From a virus: 37,746 bases of DNA. The notes under the pieces are model-generated. The model ran no database searches and was not told where the DNA came from. It saw only the letters and a list, made by a program, of their open reading frames with translations. A program made the translations under genes and the position numbers. The stretch is from IMG/VR virus record IMGVR_UViG_3300003322_001034, positions 1-37,746 of that record. The stretch is one strand, 5' to 3'. Numbering within the stretch: position 1 is the first letter of the stretch; every line of letters starts with the position of its first letter. Below, piece after piece: positions 15,242 through 22,299 of this stretch.

Positions 15242-16398
15242 GAGCCCGCCTCGTGGATGCGCTTGGACTCGGCCCACAGGTCCCGGAGGATCTCTTTCAT
15301 GACGAGTCGCATGGCGCGGGCGTGCTGGTGCCCGGCGCTGAGCTGCGTACCGGTTTCGGCTGGCTTCCCGGCGGGGCCGCAGCGACGGCAGGGCGCGGCG
15401 TGTAGGGCACCGTCGTACTTCTTCCGGCCGTCGTCGTAGACCGCGCGGTACGGAGAGCGGGCCTGCTTAATGCAGGACTCAGCGATGAGGTAGGCGCGAG
15501 TCTTGGCCGTGGTGGACCAGTTGGCGCGTTGACCTCGGGCACGAGTGGGGGCGACCCCGGCGGCGCATGGCTGGGCTGCGGTAGTCGTTTGGCCGGGGTC
15601 GCCCTGCTTGCCCCCGCCGCCGCCTTCACCATGGGTATCGAGCGACGACTGGGCGGCGGGGAGTACGTGGAGGCCGCAGTACGCCCACAGTTCAGAGACG
15701 AGGCGCGGCCGATCGTGGAGCGTGTTCCAGTACGGGTCGCCGACCGCGGCGAGGAGTCGGGCGCCTTGCTTCTCGCCGACGCCGACGGTCCCCTTCACCC
15801 ACGGGCCGAGCGGGTGCTTACGGACGGCGCGCTGAAGGTTGAGCGTCGACTGGTGTTCCAGCTTGCCGAGCGCGTTTACGACGTCGGCGAGGGCGGCGAC
15901 TTGGGGCTGTTCGAGGGTGAGGCCGAAGCCGCGCTCTTCACCGTCAGAGTCAGCCTCGTCGCGGGTGAGCTGGCGGAGGCGATTCTCGTTGGCGATGCGG
16001 GTGCGCTCGATGTCATCGAGGGCGTCAGCGAGAAGGGCGAGGAGCGGGGCGTTGGAGTCGGTCCACGGATTGGACGCCAGCACCGGCGGCTCCGCCATGG
16101 GATTCGCTGTCATGATGGCCGGTGCTGGCGGGTTGTGCTCCCCGACGGCGAAGTCTGCCTGGATGCCGTCTTCATCATGGCCGTCGGGGAAATCTGGCCC
16201 AACCGACGCGGCTCGTGTGGGCGTCGAGGCAACTCTGGTCGGCTGGGAGTTCTGCTCCCCGACGGCAGGCAGGTCATGGGGACCGTCTTCCGTCTGGCCG
16301 TCGGGGAAGTCTGCGGCACCAGCAGCAGCGCAAGGCAGGTGGGCGCCGCGAATCGTATGGCCGCTGCCGGTGCCAGTCTTGAGGTCGGTGGGGGTCAC
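15238..16398 (-). CDS. IS110/IS116-transposase C-domain-like protein
   Basis: 386 aa, GTG start in GTGA overlap. Residues ~200-386 follow the pattern of the C-terminal domain of IS110-family transposases (Transposase_20): a helix-hairpin-helix (GVGEKQGARLLAAVGDP), SELWAYCGLHVLP, then after a Gly-rich insert AKTRAYLIAESCIKQA, SPYRAVYDDGRKKYDG and a final MKEILRDLWAE helix. The usual N-terminal RuvC-like DEDD domain is not apparent; in its place is a Pro/Asp-rich region with two copies of a 39-residue unit (FPDG..EDG..AVGE.N, DNA copies starting at 16136 and 16253) and a helical stretch. No IS ends or flanking repeats are seen, so it looks like a resident phage protein, not an insertion. It may bind DNA or RNA; activity uncertain. 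Confidence 0.65.
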   Translation of the reverse strand: MTPTDLKTGTGSGHTIRGAHLPCAAAGAADFPDGQTEDGPHDLPAVGEQNSQPTRVASTPTRAASVGPDFPDGHDEDGIQADFAVGEHNPPAPAIMTANPMAEPPVLASNPWTDSNAPLLALLADALDDIERTRIANENRLRQLTRDEADSDGEERGFGLTLEQPQVAALADVVNALGKLEHQSTLNLQRAVRKHPLGPWVKGTVGVGEKQGARLLAAVGDPYWNTLHDRPRLVSELWAYCGLHVLPAAQSSLDTHGEGGGGGKQGDPGQTTTAAQPCAAGVAPTRARGQRANWSTTAKTRAYLIAESCIKQARSPYRAVYDDGRKKYDGALHAAPCRRCGPAGKPAETGTQLSAGHQHARAMRLVMKEILRDLWAESKRIHEAGS

Positions 16399-17015
16399 GC
16401 CGCCGCACCCCCCACGGAAGCGAGTACGGCCTCCGGAAGATCACGAACCCTGTCCACGCCATGCGAGCGCACGAGTTCAGCCAGACCCTCCAGCCGCTCC
16501 GCAGCCGCCGAGGTGCGCGCCGCCTGCTCCCGCCGCTGCGTCGCCGCGAACATCAAGTCAGCGAACCCGCAGTCCCCGAGGAACTTCCAGTCGTCGTCCC
16601 CTGAGCCCACGCAATAGCGGTCCTCCAGCCACTTCGGAGCAGCAGCACGGATCGCCGCCACCTTCGCCGACCGCGCAGACTGGCGGGCCGGAGGAGGCAC
16701 GTGCTTGATCACAGGACGCGGGGCCGGGCCGGGCGTCTCGGCCATCACCTGCGGCTGCGAGTGAAGTGTGAGGCGGGGTGCAGACGCGACGGGCGGCGTA
16801 GTCAGTACAGCCGGTGAAGGCAGCGCCACTGCGTGCTTGTTGCGACGTTCGCGGATCTCCTCGCGGACCATGCTCGCCAGCACCTGGCCAAGCGCGGGGC
16901 GAAGGTCTTCGTCAGCGATCCGGGCAAGGATCTCGTCCGCCAAGGCGTGAGGGTCAGTCAATTCGCTTGATGCGAGGACGTCCCTGACGAGTCGGCGAAG
17001 GCTGAAGTCACTCAT
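16395..17015 (-). CDS. First gene of the leftward operon, hypothetical protein
   Basis: 206 aa. ATG at 17015 has AGGAGTAGGC just upstream, a good ribosome binding site, so the longer open frame reaching 17084 is not used. The N-terminal half is helical (FSLRRLVRDVLASSEL, DEILARIADEDLRPAL), then a Pro-rich linker, then a helical C-terminal part with WLEDRYCVGSGDDDWKFLGD. Similar two-part proteins occur in actinophages; function unknown. As promoter-proximal gene it may be the most expressed of the operon. Confidence 0.65.
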   Translation of the reverse strand: MSDFSLRRLVRDVLASSELTDPHALADEILARIADEDLRPALGQVLASMVREEIRERRNKHAVALPSPAVLTTPPVASAPRLTLHSQPQVMAETPGPAPRPVIKHVPPPARQSARSAKVAAIRAAAPKWLEDRYCVGSGDDDWKFLGDCGFADLMFAATQRREQAARTSAAAERLEGLAELVRSHGVDRVRDLPEAVLASVGGAAA

Positions 17016-17035
17016 GCCTACTCCTGTGCGAGTTG

Positions 17036-17179
17036 CCTGTGCGGATTGGTGAAGCTGCTCAGACGGCAGGGACCCAACCCGCACAGGTCAAAATGCCCCT
17101 GCCGTCAGCCTCTGAGCCAAGGCCGATCGAATCGTAGCCTACGAACTGAAGGCATCGAGGGGGTCTGAGGCTACGATTC
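17036..17179. promoter_or_regulatory. Divergent control region with nested inverted repeats
   Basis: The 195 bases between the leftward operon and the endolysin gene hold three inverted repeats: CCTGTGCGG (17036-17044) with CCGCACAGG (17079-17087); GACGGCAGGG (17062-17071) with CCCTGCCGTC (17097-17106); and GAATCGTAGCC (17129-17139) with GGCTACGATTC (17169-17179). In the third pair each arm contains TACGAT reading outward, so the two arms could be mirror-image -10 boxes for divergent promoters. No convincing -35 boxes are seen. Promoter and operator roles are inferred; the repeats themselves are exact. Confidence 0.5.
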
Positions 17180-17210
17180 AAAGGTAAGTGCTCGCCAGGG
17201 AGGAACCCGC

Positions 17211-18170
17211 ATGGCCACAGGACCCCAGCGTTACCCGGGCGCCAGCACAGGCGCCGCCTGGTATCAGGACACCTACGGCGGCACCGCGATGGAGGTCAAC
17301 GTCGTCGTCCTCCACACCACCGAGGGCCGGACCCTCCCCGACTACGACGGCGGCGCGCTGGCACCGAACCTCACCGCGGTACCAGACTTCGCGGCGAAGA
17401 AGCTCCGCTGGTTCCAGCACTTCGACATCGACCGCTCCAGCCGCGCCCTGGTGAACCTCGCGGGCGGGGTGGAGACGAACACCCTCAACGTCTGCCAGGT
17501 CGAGCTTGTTGGCACCTGCGACCCGGCCACCCACAAGAAGTGGACGGCGGCCGGGCAGCAGCACGTCTACTGGCCGGAGGCCCCGGACTGGGCGCTCGCT
17601 GGCGTGGCTGACTTCCTGCGTTGGCTGCATGCCGAGCACGGGGTGCCGCTGTCCGGGCCGGCGAAGTGGCCGGCGTATCCCGGCTCTTACGGCAAGAGCA
17701 ACGGGGCCCGGATGACGGCCGAGCAGTGGCTCGCCTTCAAGGGGGTCTGCGGTCACCTCCACGTGGTCGAGAACGAGCACGGCGATCCGGGCGCCATCGA
17801 TTTCCCCAAGTTGATCGCCCTCGCGAAGGGCTCGACTGTCCCCGAGGAGGACGACGTGGCGCTCACGGACGCCGACATCACGAAGATCGCAACACGGGTG
17901 TTGACGCTGGACGGCGTCATCGACAACCCCAACCCGGCGACCGCGCCGGGCAATCCGTTCATCTCGCTGGAGACCGCGGTCCGCAACATCGAGACCATCG
18001 GCCGGCGCACGGAGGCGACGCTCACGGCGCAGGTGGGTGCGCTGTCGGCGGCGTTGGCGAAGCTCGCGGAGGGCGGCGGGCTGGATGCCGGGGAGATTCA
18101 GGCTGCGGCGGAGGCCGGGGCTCAGGCTGCGCTCGACCGTCTCGGCGACGCACTCACGAAGGAGAACTGA
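17211..18170 (+). CDS. Endolysin: N-acetylmuramoyl-L-alanine amidase
   Basis: 319 aa, ATG with AGGGAGGA upstream. Residues ~25-215 form an Amidase_2 domain: VVVLHTTEG supplies the first zinc His (His35), and GHLHVVENEHGDPGAIDF the later His and acidic ligand region, with WLAFKGVCGH before it. It should cleave the bond between muramic acid and the stem peptide. The C-terminal ~100 residues (LTDADITKIATRVLTLDG, then helical Ala-rich sequence) lack a known wall-binding fold and may oligomerise or target the wall. No signal peptide, so release depends on the holin downstream. First gene of the rightward lysis cassette. Confidence 0.9.
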   Translation: MATGPQRYPGASTGAAWYQDTYGGTAMEVNVVVLHTTEGRTLPDYDGGALAPNLTAVPDFAAKKLRWFQHFDIDRSSRALVNLAGGVETNTLNVCQVELVGTCDPATHKKWTAAGQQHVYWPEAPDWALAGVADFLRWLHAEHGVPLSGPAKWPAYPGSYGKSNGARMTAEQWLAFKGVCGHLHVVENEHGDPGAIDFPKLIALAKGSTVPEEDDVALTDADITKIATRVLTLDGVIDNPNPATAPGNPFISLETAVRNIETIGRRTEATLTAQVGALSAALAKLAEGGGLDAGEIQAAAEAGAQAALDRLGDALTKEN

Positions 18171-18173
18171 CCC

Positions 18174-18398
18174 ATGGCCGAGCGGCACCCCGGGACCACC
18201 CACCTGCTGCGCTACTTCGAGTACGACCACCTGCCCGAGCGTCTCCAGTGGCACAGCATCCCGTTCCACGGTCTCGCCCACGAGATTGTGGATCACCTGC
18301 CTGACGGGCCCGAGCTGACTGCCGGACTCCGCAAGCTCCTTGAGGCCAAGGACTGCATCGTCCGGGCCGCCCTCGACACCATCCAGAAGGAGTCCTGA
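18174..18398 (+). CDS. Acb2/Tad1-like small helical protein (candidate cyclic-nucleotide sponge)
   Basis: 74 aa, starting 4 bases after the endolysin stop. The pattern FEYDHLPERLQ, PFHGLAHEIVDHLPDGPE, LTAGLRKLLEAKDCIVRAAL is two amphipathic helices joined by a Pro turn. It is like the family annotated Acb2/Tad1 hairpin domain in many tailed phages, whose studied members bind cyclic oligonucleotide signals and block CBASS or Thoeris immunity. Here similarity is judged by eye and binding residues are not verified. Its place in the lysis cassette is usual for actinophage members as I recall them. Alternative: unrelated small lysis accessory protein. Confidence 0.55.
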   Translation: MAERHPGTTHLLRYFEYDHLPERLQWHSIPFHGLAHEIVDHLPDGPELTAGLRKLLEAKDCIVRAALDTIQKES

Positions 18399-18400
18399 TC

Positions 18401-18727
18401 ATGACCGTGAATCTCGACAAGGCGTACTGGCTGGGCCTGCTCGTGTCCGTCGTCCTGCCGGTGCTGGTCGGGCTGGTGACGACGAGAGTGACGTCGCCGG
18501 GCGTGAAGGCCGTGCTGCTGCTCGCACTGTCCACGGCGAACGGGTTCCTCGTGGAGTACGCGGCGCCGGGCCCGGGCTACGACGTCGGCACCGCCGCGGT
18601 CCTCGCGCTCGTCGCGTTCGGTACCGGTGTGCTGAGCCACTTCGGGTTCTGGAAGCCGGTCGGCGTGTCCGGCAAGGCGCAGGACAGCTTGGTGACGTCG
18701 GGGACGCACGCCGCCACCGGCCAGTAG
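18401..18727 (+). CDS. Holin
   Basis: 108 aa, ATG with AAGGAG upstream, 2 bases after the preceding stop. Three hydrophobic segments at about residues 9-28 (YWLGLLVSVVLPVLVGLV), 35-55 (VKAVLLLALSTANGFLVEY) and 62-84 (VGTAAVLALVAFGTGVLSHF), then a polar tail. Size, topology and position behind the amidase fit a class I holin that forms membrane lesions at the end of infection. Confidence 0.8.
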   Translation: MTVNLDKAYWLGLLVSVVLPVLVGLVTTRVTSPGVKAVLLLALSTANGFLVEYAAPGPGYDVGTAAVLALVAFGTGVLSHFGFWKPVGVSGKAQDSLVTSGTHAATGQ

Positions 18728-18736
18728 GGAGGCCCG

Positions 18737-18997
18737 TTGGACTCCACCACCCTCGGCGCGGTCCTCGCGTGTGTCGGTGTTCTGTCCGGCTCGGTGGTGG
18801 CGTTCATCGGCAAGCGCGGCGAGTCGAAGAACTCGCTCACCGATCAGCTTCAGGAGGAGCTGACGTCGGAGCGGGCGGAGCGTAAGGCCGCGCAGGTTGA
18901 GGTCGAGGTGTTGCATCAGCGTCGGCGCGAGGATCTGGTTCGGATCACGCACCTTGAGATAGAGATCATTCGACTCGGAGGAACCCCACCCCCATGA
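18737..18997 (+). CDS. Single-span membrane protein with coiled coil (second holin or spanin-like)
   Basis: 86 aa, TTG start with AGGGAGG upstream. One N-terminal membrane segment (LGAVLACVGVLSGSVVAFIG) is followed by a basic turn and a long coiled coil (LQEELTSERAERKAAQVEVEV, then RITHLEIEIIRL). Similar proteins follow holins in many actinophages and are called holin-like or LysB-independent accessory factors; the exact job is unknown. Stop overlaps the next start (ATGA). Confidence 0.65.
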   Translation: MDSTTLGAVLACVGVLSGSVVAFIGKRGESKNSLTDQLQEELTSERAERKAAQVEVEVLHQRRREDLVRITHLEIEIIRLGGTPPP

Positions 18998-19650
18998 CCC
19001 GTGCGGAGCGGACGATCGTGCAGCACTGGCGCGGCCTCGCGACGGTGTGCGCGATCGTCGCTCTGTTTGGGATCGCGTTCATCCTGTGGCATCGGATCGA
19101 CACGTCGGACCGGAACTACAGGGATGCGGTGGCGGAGGCGGATCGGCGCGGGGATGCGGTGTCGACGCTGGCCGGTGATGTGCGGGCGTTGAGGGCGCAG
19201 GTGAAGGCGGCGGGGAAGACACCGGTCGCGCCTGACCCGTCGAAGGCGGTGGAGGGGTTGCCGGACCGGGCGCAGGTGCCGGTGCCGATCCCGGGCCAGC
19301 GCGGGGAGACAGGGCCCAAGGGTGAGCGTGGCGAGCCGGGCGCGTCCGGCGAACCGGGAGCGGACGGAAGCCCCGGGGCGAGCGGTGCGCCTGGCGTGCC
19401 GGGGGCTGATGGCGCACAGGGCCCGCAGGGTGTTCAGGGGGAGCGCGGCGAGAAGGGCGACACGGGGGAACAAGGCCCGAGGGGAGAGCCGGGCCCGGAC
19501 TGTCCGGATGGCTATCACCTGGAGGCTCCGTCGTGGGATCCGGACGCGTTGGTGTGCCGTCGGGATGGTGCGCCGCAGCCGGACGAGCCGGGCACCGGCG
19601 GGGCGCGGGCGGCTGGGGCGTTGGACCCTCGCCGCATCCAGTACGCGTAG
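18994..19650 (+). CDS. Membrane-anchored collagen-like protein
   Basis: 218 aa. Membrane segment at about residues 14-33 (GLATVCAIVALFGIAFILW), a coiled-coil-like stretch to residue 72, a Pro-rich linker, then 23 uninterrupted Gly-X-Y triplets (residues 101-169), followed by CPDGYHLEAPSW and a second Cys (170 and 188), and a Gly/Pro-rich tail. The repeats should form a collagen triple helix, held by the upstream coiled coil. Six triplets have Pro and two have Lys in the Y position, the position hydroxylated in collagen. Last gene of the lysis cassette, so it could be an outer-facing membrane or wall-spanning lysis factor; role unproven. Confidence 0.8.
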   Translation: MTRAERTIVQHWRGLATVCAIVALFGIAFILWHRIDTSDRNYRDAVAEADRRGDAVSTLAGDVRALRAQVKAAGKTPVAPDPSKAVEGLPDRAQVPVPIPGQRGETGPKGERGEPGASGEPGADGSPGASGAPGVPGADGAQGPQGVQGERGEKGDTGEQGPRGEPGPDCPDGYHLEAPSWDPDALVCRRDGAPQPDEPGTGGARAAGALDPRRIQYA

Positions 19651-19697
19651 GCTGGTGTGTGATGGAGCACCGCCTGCCCGATCAGCGGGTGGTCCAA

Positions 19698-19749
19698 GGG
19701 CGCCCGCGCGAACCCCGTGCTCCCGGGCTGGGTTGAACCCTGGGCGCCC
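19698..19749 (+). other. Long hairpin downstream of the lysis cassette
   Basis: GGGCGCCC occurs at 19698-19705 and 19742-19749 and is self-complementary, so the two copies pair; inside them AACCC (19711-19715) pairs with GGGTT (19730-19734). Together they make a two-tier hairpin just after the collagen-like gene and just before the terminator. It could protect the transcript end or be the first domain of the structured region that follows. Confidence 0.5.
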
Positions 19750-19758
19750 GCCAAACCC

Positions 19759-19781
19759 ACCCCGTCCCTTGTGGGCGGGGT
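19759..19781 (+). terminator. Terminator of the lysis operon
   Basis: ACCCCG and CCC (bulged T between) pair with GGG and CGGGGT around a TTGT loop; AAACCC before and TTTCTCT after give a factor-independent form in the rightward direction. It lies 109 bases past the last lysis gene. Confidence 0.65.
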
Positions 19782-19800
19782 TTCTCTATCTGGCATGCTG

Positions 19801-20269
19801 AGGACACGGCATCCGGGTGCGACGCCCGGTGCGGGACACCAGTCCTAGGTGCACTGTCCTGCGAAGAGCCCACCTTCCGGCCGGAGGACCGGGACTCTTG
19901 TGCCGCCCTTTGATGTCCCGGTCGGTCCTGCCGCTCTCCCGCAAAGTGGTGCACCCGGCAGAGTGCCCCGGGATGCGGTATCCGTGAGGACCGTGGCGGC
20001 CGGGCGGGGTACCCAACGCCCGGCCGATCAGCCCCCGGCTGTGGCATCCTGGTCGCGGCAACGCCCGTCTGCTTGCGGGAAACCCAGGCACCCGGTTGGC
20101 TCCGGTGGATAGCCGGGCGGGCCACTGGCAGTGCGGCGTCCCGGGGACGTCGTCCGATCGGCTGCCGCGCACCGGAGTCGCGACCCGGCGCATCGCCTTC
20201 CGCCCGTTCTCTTCGTTGAGGACGGGCGGTCGTGCGTGCGACGGCAGGAAACCTTGCGCGAGTCCGCAA
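19801..20269. ncRNA. Candidate large structured RNA, strand uncertain
   Basis: No convincing gene lies between 19651 and 20311. Instead there is a near-continuous set of exact stems: AGGACA/TGTCCT (19801-19806, 19855-19860) enclosing two hairpins; AAGAG/CTCTT (19864-19868, 19895-19899); TCCCGG/CCGGGA (19916-19921, 19968-19973) enclosing CTGCC/GGCAG; GGCCGGGCG/CGCCCGGCC (19998-20006, 20017-20025); CAGCC/GGCTG; CCTGG/CCAGG (20048-20052, 20084-20088); GGCAG/CTGCC (20127-20131, 20162-20166) enclosing CGTCC/GGACG; CCGCCCGT/ACGGGCGG (20200-20207, 20222-20229); TTGCG/CGCAA (20254-20258, 20265-20269). Nested stems around internal hairpins look like folded RNA. It does not match tRNA, tmRNA or RNase P landmarks that I know. 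Long leftward open frames here have unprotein-like composition. High GC inflates chance stems, so a covariation test is needed. Confidence 0.5.
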
Positions 20270-20311
20270 AGTAACGTCCTGACCTGGGTTTTCACGGGCC
20301 TCCGTAAGAAC

Positions 20312-20491
20312 CTACGCCGCCTCGACGATCTTGGCCCGTACCGCCGCCGCCCACTCCTCGATGAGCCGCTCGTACTCGGCCCGATCCTCCCCGTACAACC
20401 AGCCCCCGGCCCGGGTGACGAGCTGACGGATGTCCTCGTTCACGACCGCAGCAGAGCGCGGCAGGCCAGGGGCCGAAGAGGAGGGGGACAT
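20312..20491 (-). CDS. Small acidic helical protein (59 aa)
   Basis: ATG at 20491 with only a weak GGGGGC upstream. The N-terminus is Ser/Pro-rich, then VNEDIRQLVTRAGGWLYGED and RAEYERLIEEWAAAVRAKIV form a helical domain. Lies 34 bases after the flavoprotein gene in the same direction, probably in one operon with it and the XRE/TPR regulator. Similar small proteins occur beside regulators in Streptomyces chromosomes. Function unknown. Confidence 0.6.
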   Translation of the reverse strand: MSPSSSAPGLPRSAAVVNEDIRQLVTRAGGWLYGEDRAEYERLIEEWAAAVRAKIVEAA

Positions 20492-20525
20492 GCCCCCAAT
20501 TCTAGTGACCCAGACGCCCGACCAC

Positions 20526-21071
20526 TCACGCCGTACCAGCCACGATCCGCCGCACCCCCGCCAGCGCGTGCCCCCACGGATACGCCTTCGGGTCACCCTG
20601 CTTTGGCGGATGCGACTCATACCCGTCCGGCCCGTCGAGAACCAGGACGCCTTGCTCCCGCAGCGCCGCCACCGACCGGGCCACCGCGGGTTGCGCACCC
20701 TGCGCCCGGTTGAAGTACGGCATCGCCACCACCGGCACACCCATGTGCACAGCCTCCGACGGCAGACCGATCGCAAGCGTGTCACTGATGCCGGAGCCCC
20801 ACTTGTTCAGCGTCGTGCACGACATCGGCGCCACCAGCATCGCCGTCGCCTTCGGCAACTGGTCCTTCTCCCACGGCAGCTTGTACTGCGACCGCACCGG
20901 ATACCCGGTCAGGTCGACCAGCTCGCGCATGCGCGGCTCCCACCAACGCGCCGCCGACGGCGTCAAGATGAGGCACACCTCCCACCCGTCGGCCTGCGCG
21001 GCGCGCACGCCATCGTCGACGTACTGGGTGGGGCCCGCGGCGCAGGCGATGAGATACAGGACTCGAGTCAT
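20526..21071 (-). CDS. Flavoprotein (PPC decarboxylase-like fold)
   Basis: 181 aa, ATG in ATGA overlap with the upstream regulator. VLYLIACAAGPTQYVDDG opens a flavodoxin-like fold; ATAMLVAPMSCTTLNKWGSGI and GLPSEAVHMGVPVVAMPYFN match the flavin-binding and substrate segments of the flavoprotein family that includes phosphopantothenoylcysteine decarboxylase and lantibiotic decarboxylases. It lacks the synthetase half of CoaBC. Probable FMN protein; substrate unknown. Paired with an XRE/TPR regulator, an arrangement I recall from Streptomyces chromosomes and unusual for a phage. Confidence 0.75.
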   Translation of the reverse strand: MTRVLYLIACAAGPTQYVDDGVRAAQADGWEVCLILTPSAARWWEPRMRELVDLTGYPVRSQYKLPWEKDQLPKATAMLVAPMSCTTLNKWGSGISDTLAIGLPSEAVHMGVPVVAMPYFNRAQGAQPAVARSVAALREQGVLVLDGPDGYESHPPKQGDPKAYPWGHALAGVRRIVAGTA

Positions 21072-22282
21072 GCCTGGAGTCCACAACGCTCAGCCAGCGC
21101 ACGCAACTCACCTGAAGGCACAGGCGTCGCACCCACCACGTCCTTCACGAGATTCACCGTGTCCGGCCTGCCACACACATCCTCCGGCGCCAGCCGCTCG
21201 GCCTCCAACAACGCCGTCGCAGCATCGTCCTTACGCCGCGTCAAGAGCGAAGCGCGTGCCATCCCAACCAGATGCCCCGCTTGCCGCTCCCGCGACAAAC
21301 CGGCGAGCGCGTCCGCCTCGAGACTGTCCGCGGCCTCGAGCGCCGACCAGCCGTCCTCGAACCGGATCAGCATGTCCACCCGGTGCAGCACCACGTTCGT
21401 CGGCCCGAACTGGGTGTAGTCCTCGTCCATGTCCGCGCCCTGCCGGTCGGCGACCTCGCCGGCCTCGTCGACGTAGTTCGTCGCTGCGTGAACGCGGGCG
21501 GTGGTGCGCTCCTGCGACGACGCGGCCAGCGCGGCGGACAGGTACAGCATCCCCAGCGTGGACAACCCGAGCGGCCCCTGCTCGACGAGGCCATCCTCGA
21601 GGCGCCGCGCGGCGGTGGTCGCGAACTCGACAGCGGCTTCGGGGCGTTGCTGGTAGACGAGGCTCTTGGCGACCCGGCGTGCGGCGGCACCGATCTGGAC
21701 GGGGTCGCCGGAGCGTTCGGCGGCGACGAGGGCACGGTCCGCGGCGAGGGCGGCCTGGATCGCCGTGGCTGGCCCGTACTTGTGCAGGTACGAGGTGACG
21801 AGCTGGTACACGCGGGAGAGCAGGGCGTGCGCCTCGCACTCCGCGGTGGCCGGCGCGGCGTGTGCGGCCTGCCCGGCGCCGATGATGAGGGCGGGCAACT
21901 CGCGGGCGAGGGTGGTGTAGTGGCAGGCCTGGAACGCCTCGCAGCAGTAGGTGAGCCGTCTGCGCAGTATGGACAGGGCGGGCGGGTCGGTGTCGGGTGC
22001 CGGGCTGTAGAGGGCGTCGATGACGGCGAGGGCTTCGGCGGGGGGCCTGCTGCCCGCAGAGGGTGCGGGCGGGCTGTCGGTCAAGAGGTGCTCCAGGGGG
22101 ACGCGCAGTACGTCGGCCGCGCGCACGAGCACTGACAGGCGCGGGTCCTGTTGCCGCTTGCCGCCCTCGAGGTCCTGTACCCAGCGTTTCGTCTGCCCCA
22201 TGAGGCGGCCGAAGTCGGTCTGCGTGAGCGCCCGCCGGTCCCGCCAGTAGGCGATACGTCGGCCGATGCCTGAAGTGTCCAC
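21068..22282 (-). CDS. XRE-family regulator with TPR-like C-terminal domain
   Basis: 404 aa from the GTG at 22282; an ATG at 22351 is open but would place the palindrome at 22300-22318 inside the gene. Residues ~5-65 are an HTH_XRE domain (RRIAYWRDRRALTQTDFGRLMG, KRWVQDLEGGKRQ). The rest is helical repeat sequence (ARRVAKSLVYQQRPEAAVEF, ATNYVDEAGEVADRQGAD) typical of TPR-containing Streptomyces regulators, which may sense a peptide or small molecule. Stop overlaps the flavoprotein start, so regulator and enzyme are co-translated. Confidence 0.8.
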   Translation of the reverse strand: MDTSGIGRRIAYWRDRRALTQTDFGRLMGQTKRWVQDLEGGKRQQDPRLSVLVRAADVLRVPLEHLLTDSPPAPSAGSRPPAEALAVIDALYSPAPDTDPPALSILRRRLTYCCEAFQACHYTTLARELPALIIGAGQAAHAAPATAECEAHALLSRVYQLVTSYLHKYGPATAIQAALAADRALVAAERSGDPVQIGAAARRVAKSLVYQQRPEAAVEFATTAARRLEDGLVEQGPLGLSTLGMLYLSAALAASSQERTTARVHAATNYVDEAGEVADRQGADMDEDYTQFGPTNVVLHRVDMLIRFEDGWSALEAADSLEADALAGLSRERQAGHLVGMARASLLTRRKDDAATALLEAERLAPEDVCGRPDTVNLVKDVVGATPVPSGELRALAERCGLQA

Positions 22283-22299
22283 GTGCGCCCCCGGTACAA

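Noticed and set aside
15238-16398. Complete IS110 insertion sequence
   Set aside because: The gene is coupled by 4-base overlaps on both sides, has no recognisable element ends, and the N-terminal catalytic domain is not seen.
19682-20295. Two long leftward frames across the structured region
   Set aside because: Composition is not protein-like, no domain is visible, and they run through perfect stems; start context is poor. Kept as a possible refutation of the RNA idea.
19651-20311. cos site, tRNA, tmRNA or RNase P RNA in the gene-free region
   Set aside because: No cloverleaf, no tmRNA or RNase P signature segments, and the genome position (between lysis and integrase) is not next to a terminase gene.
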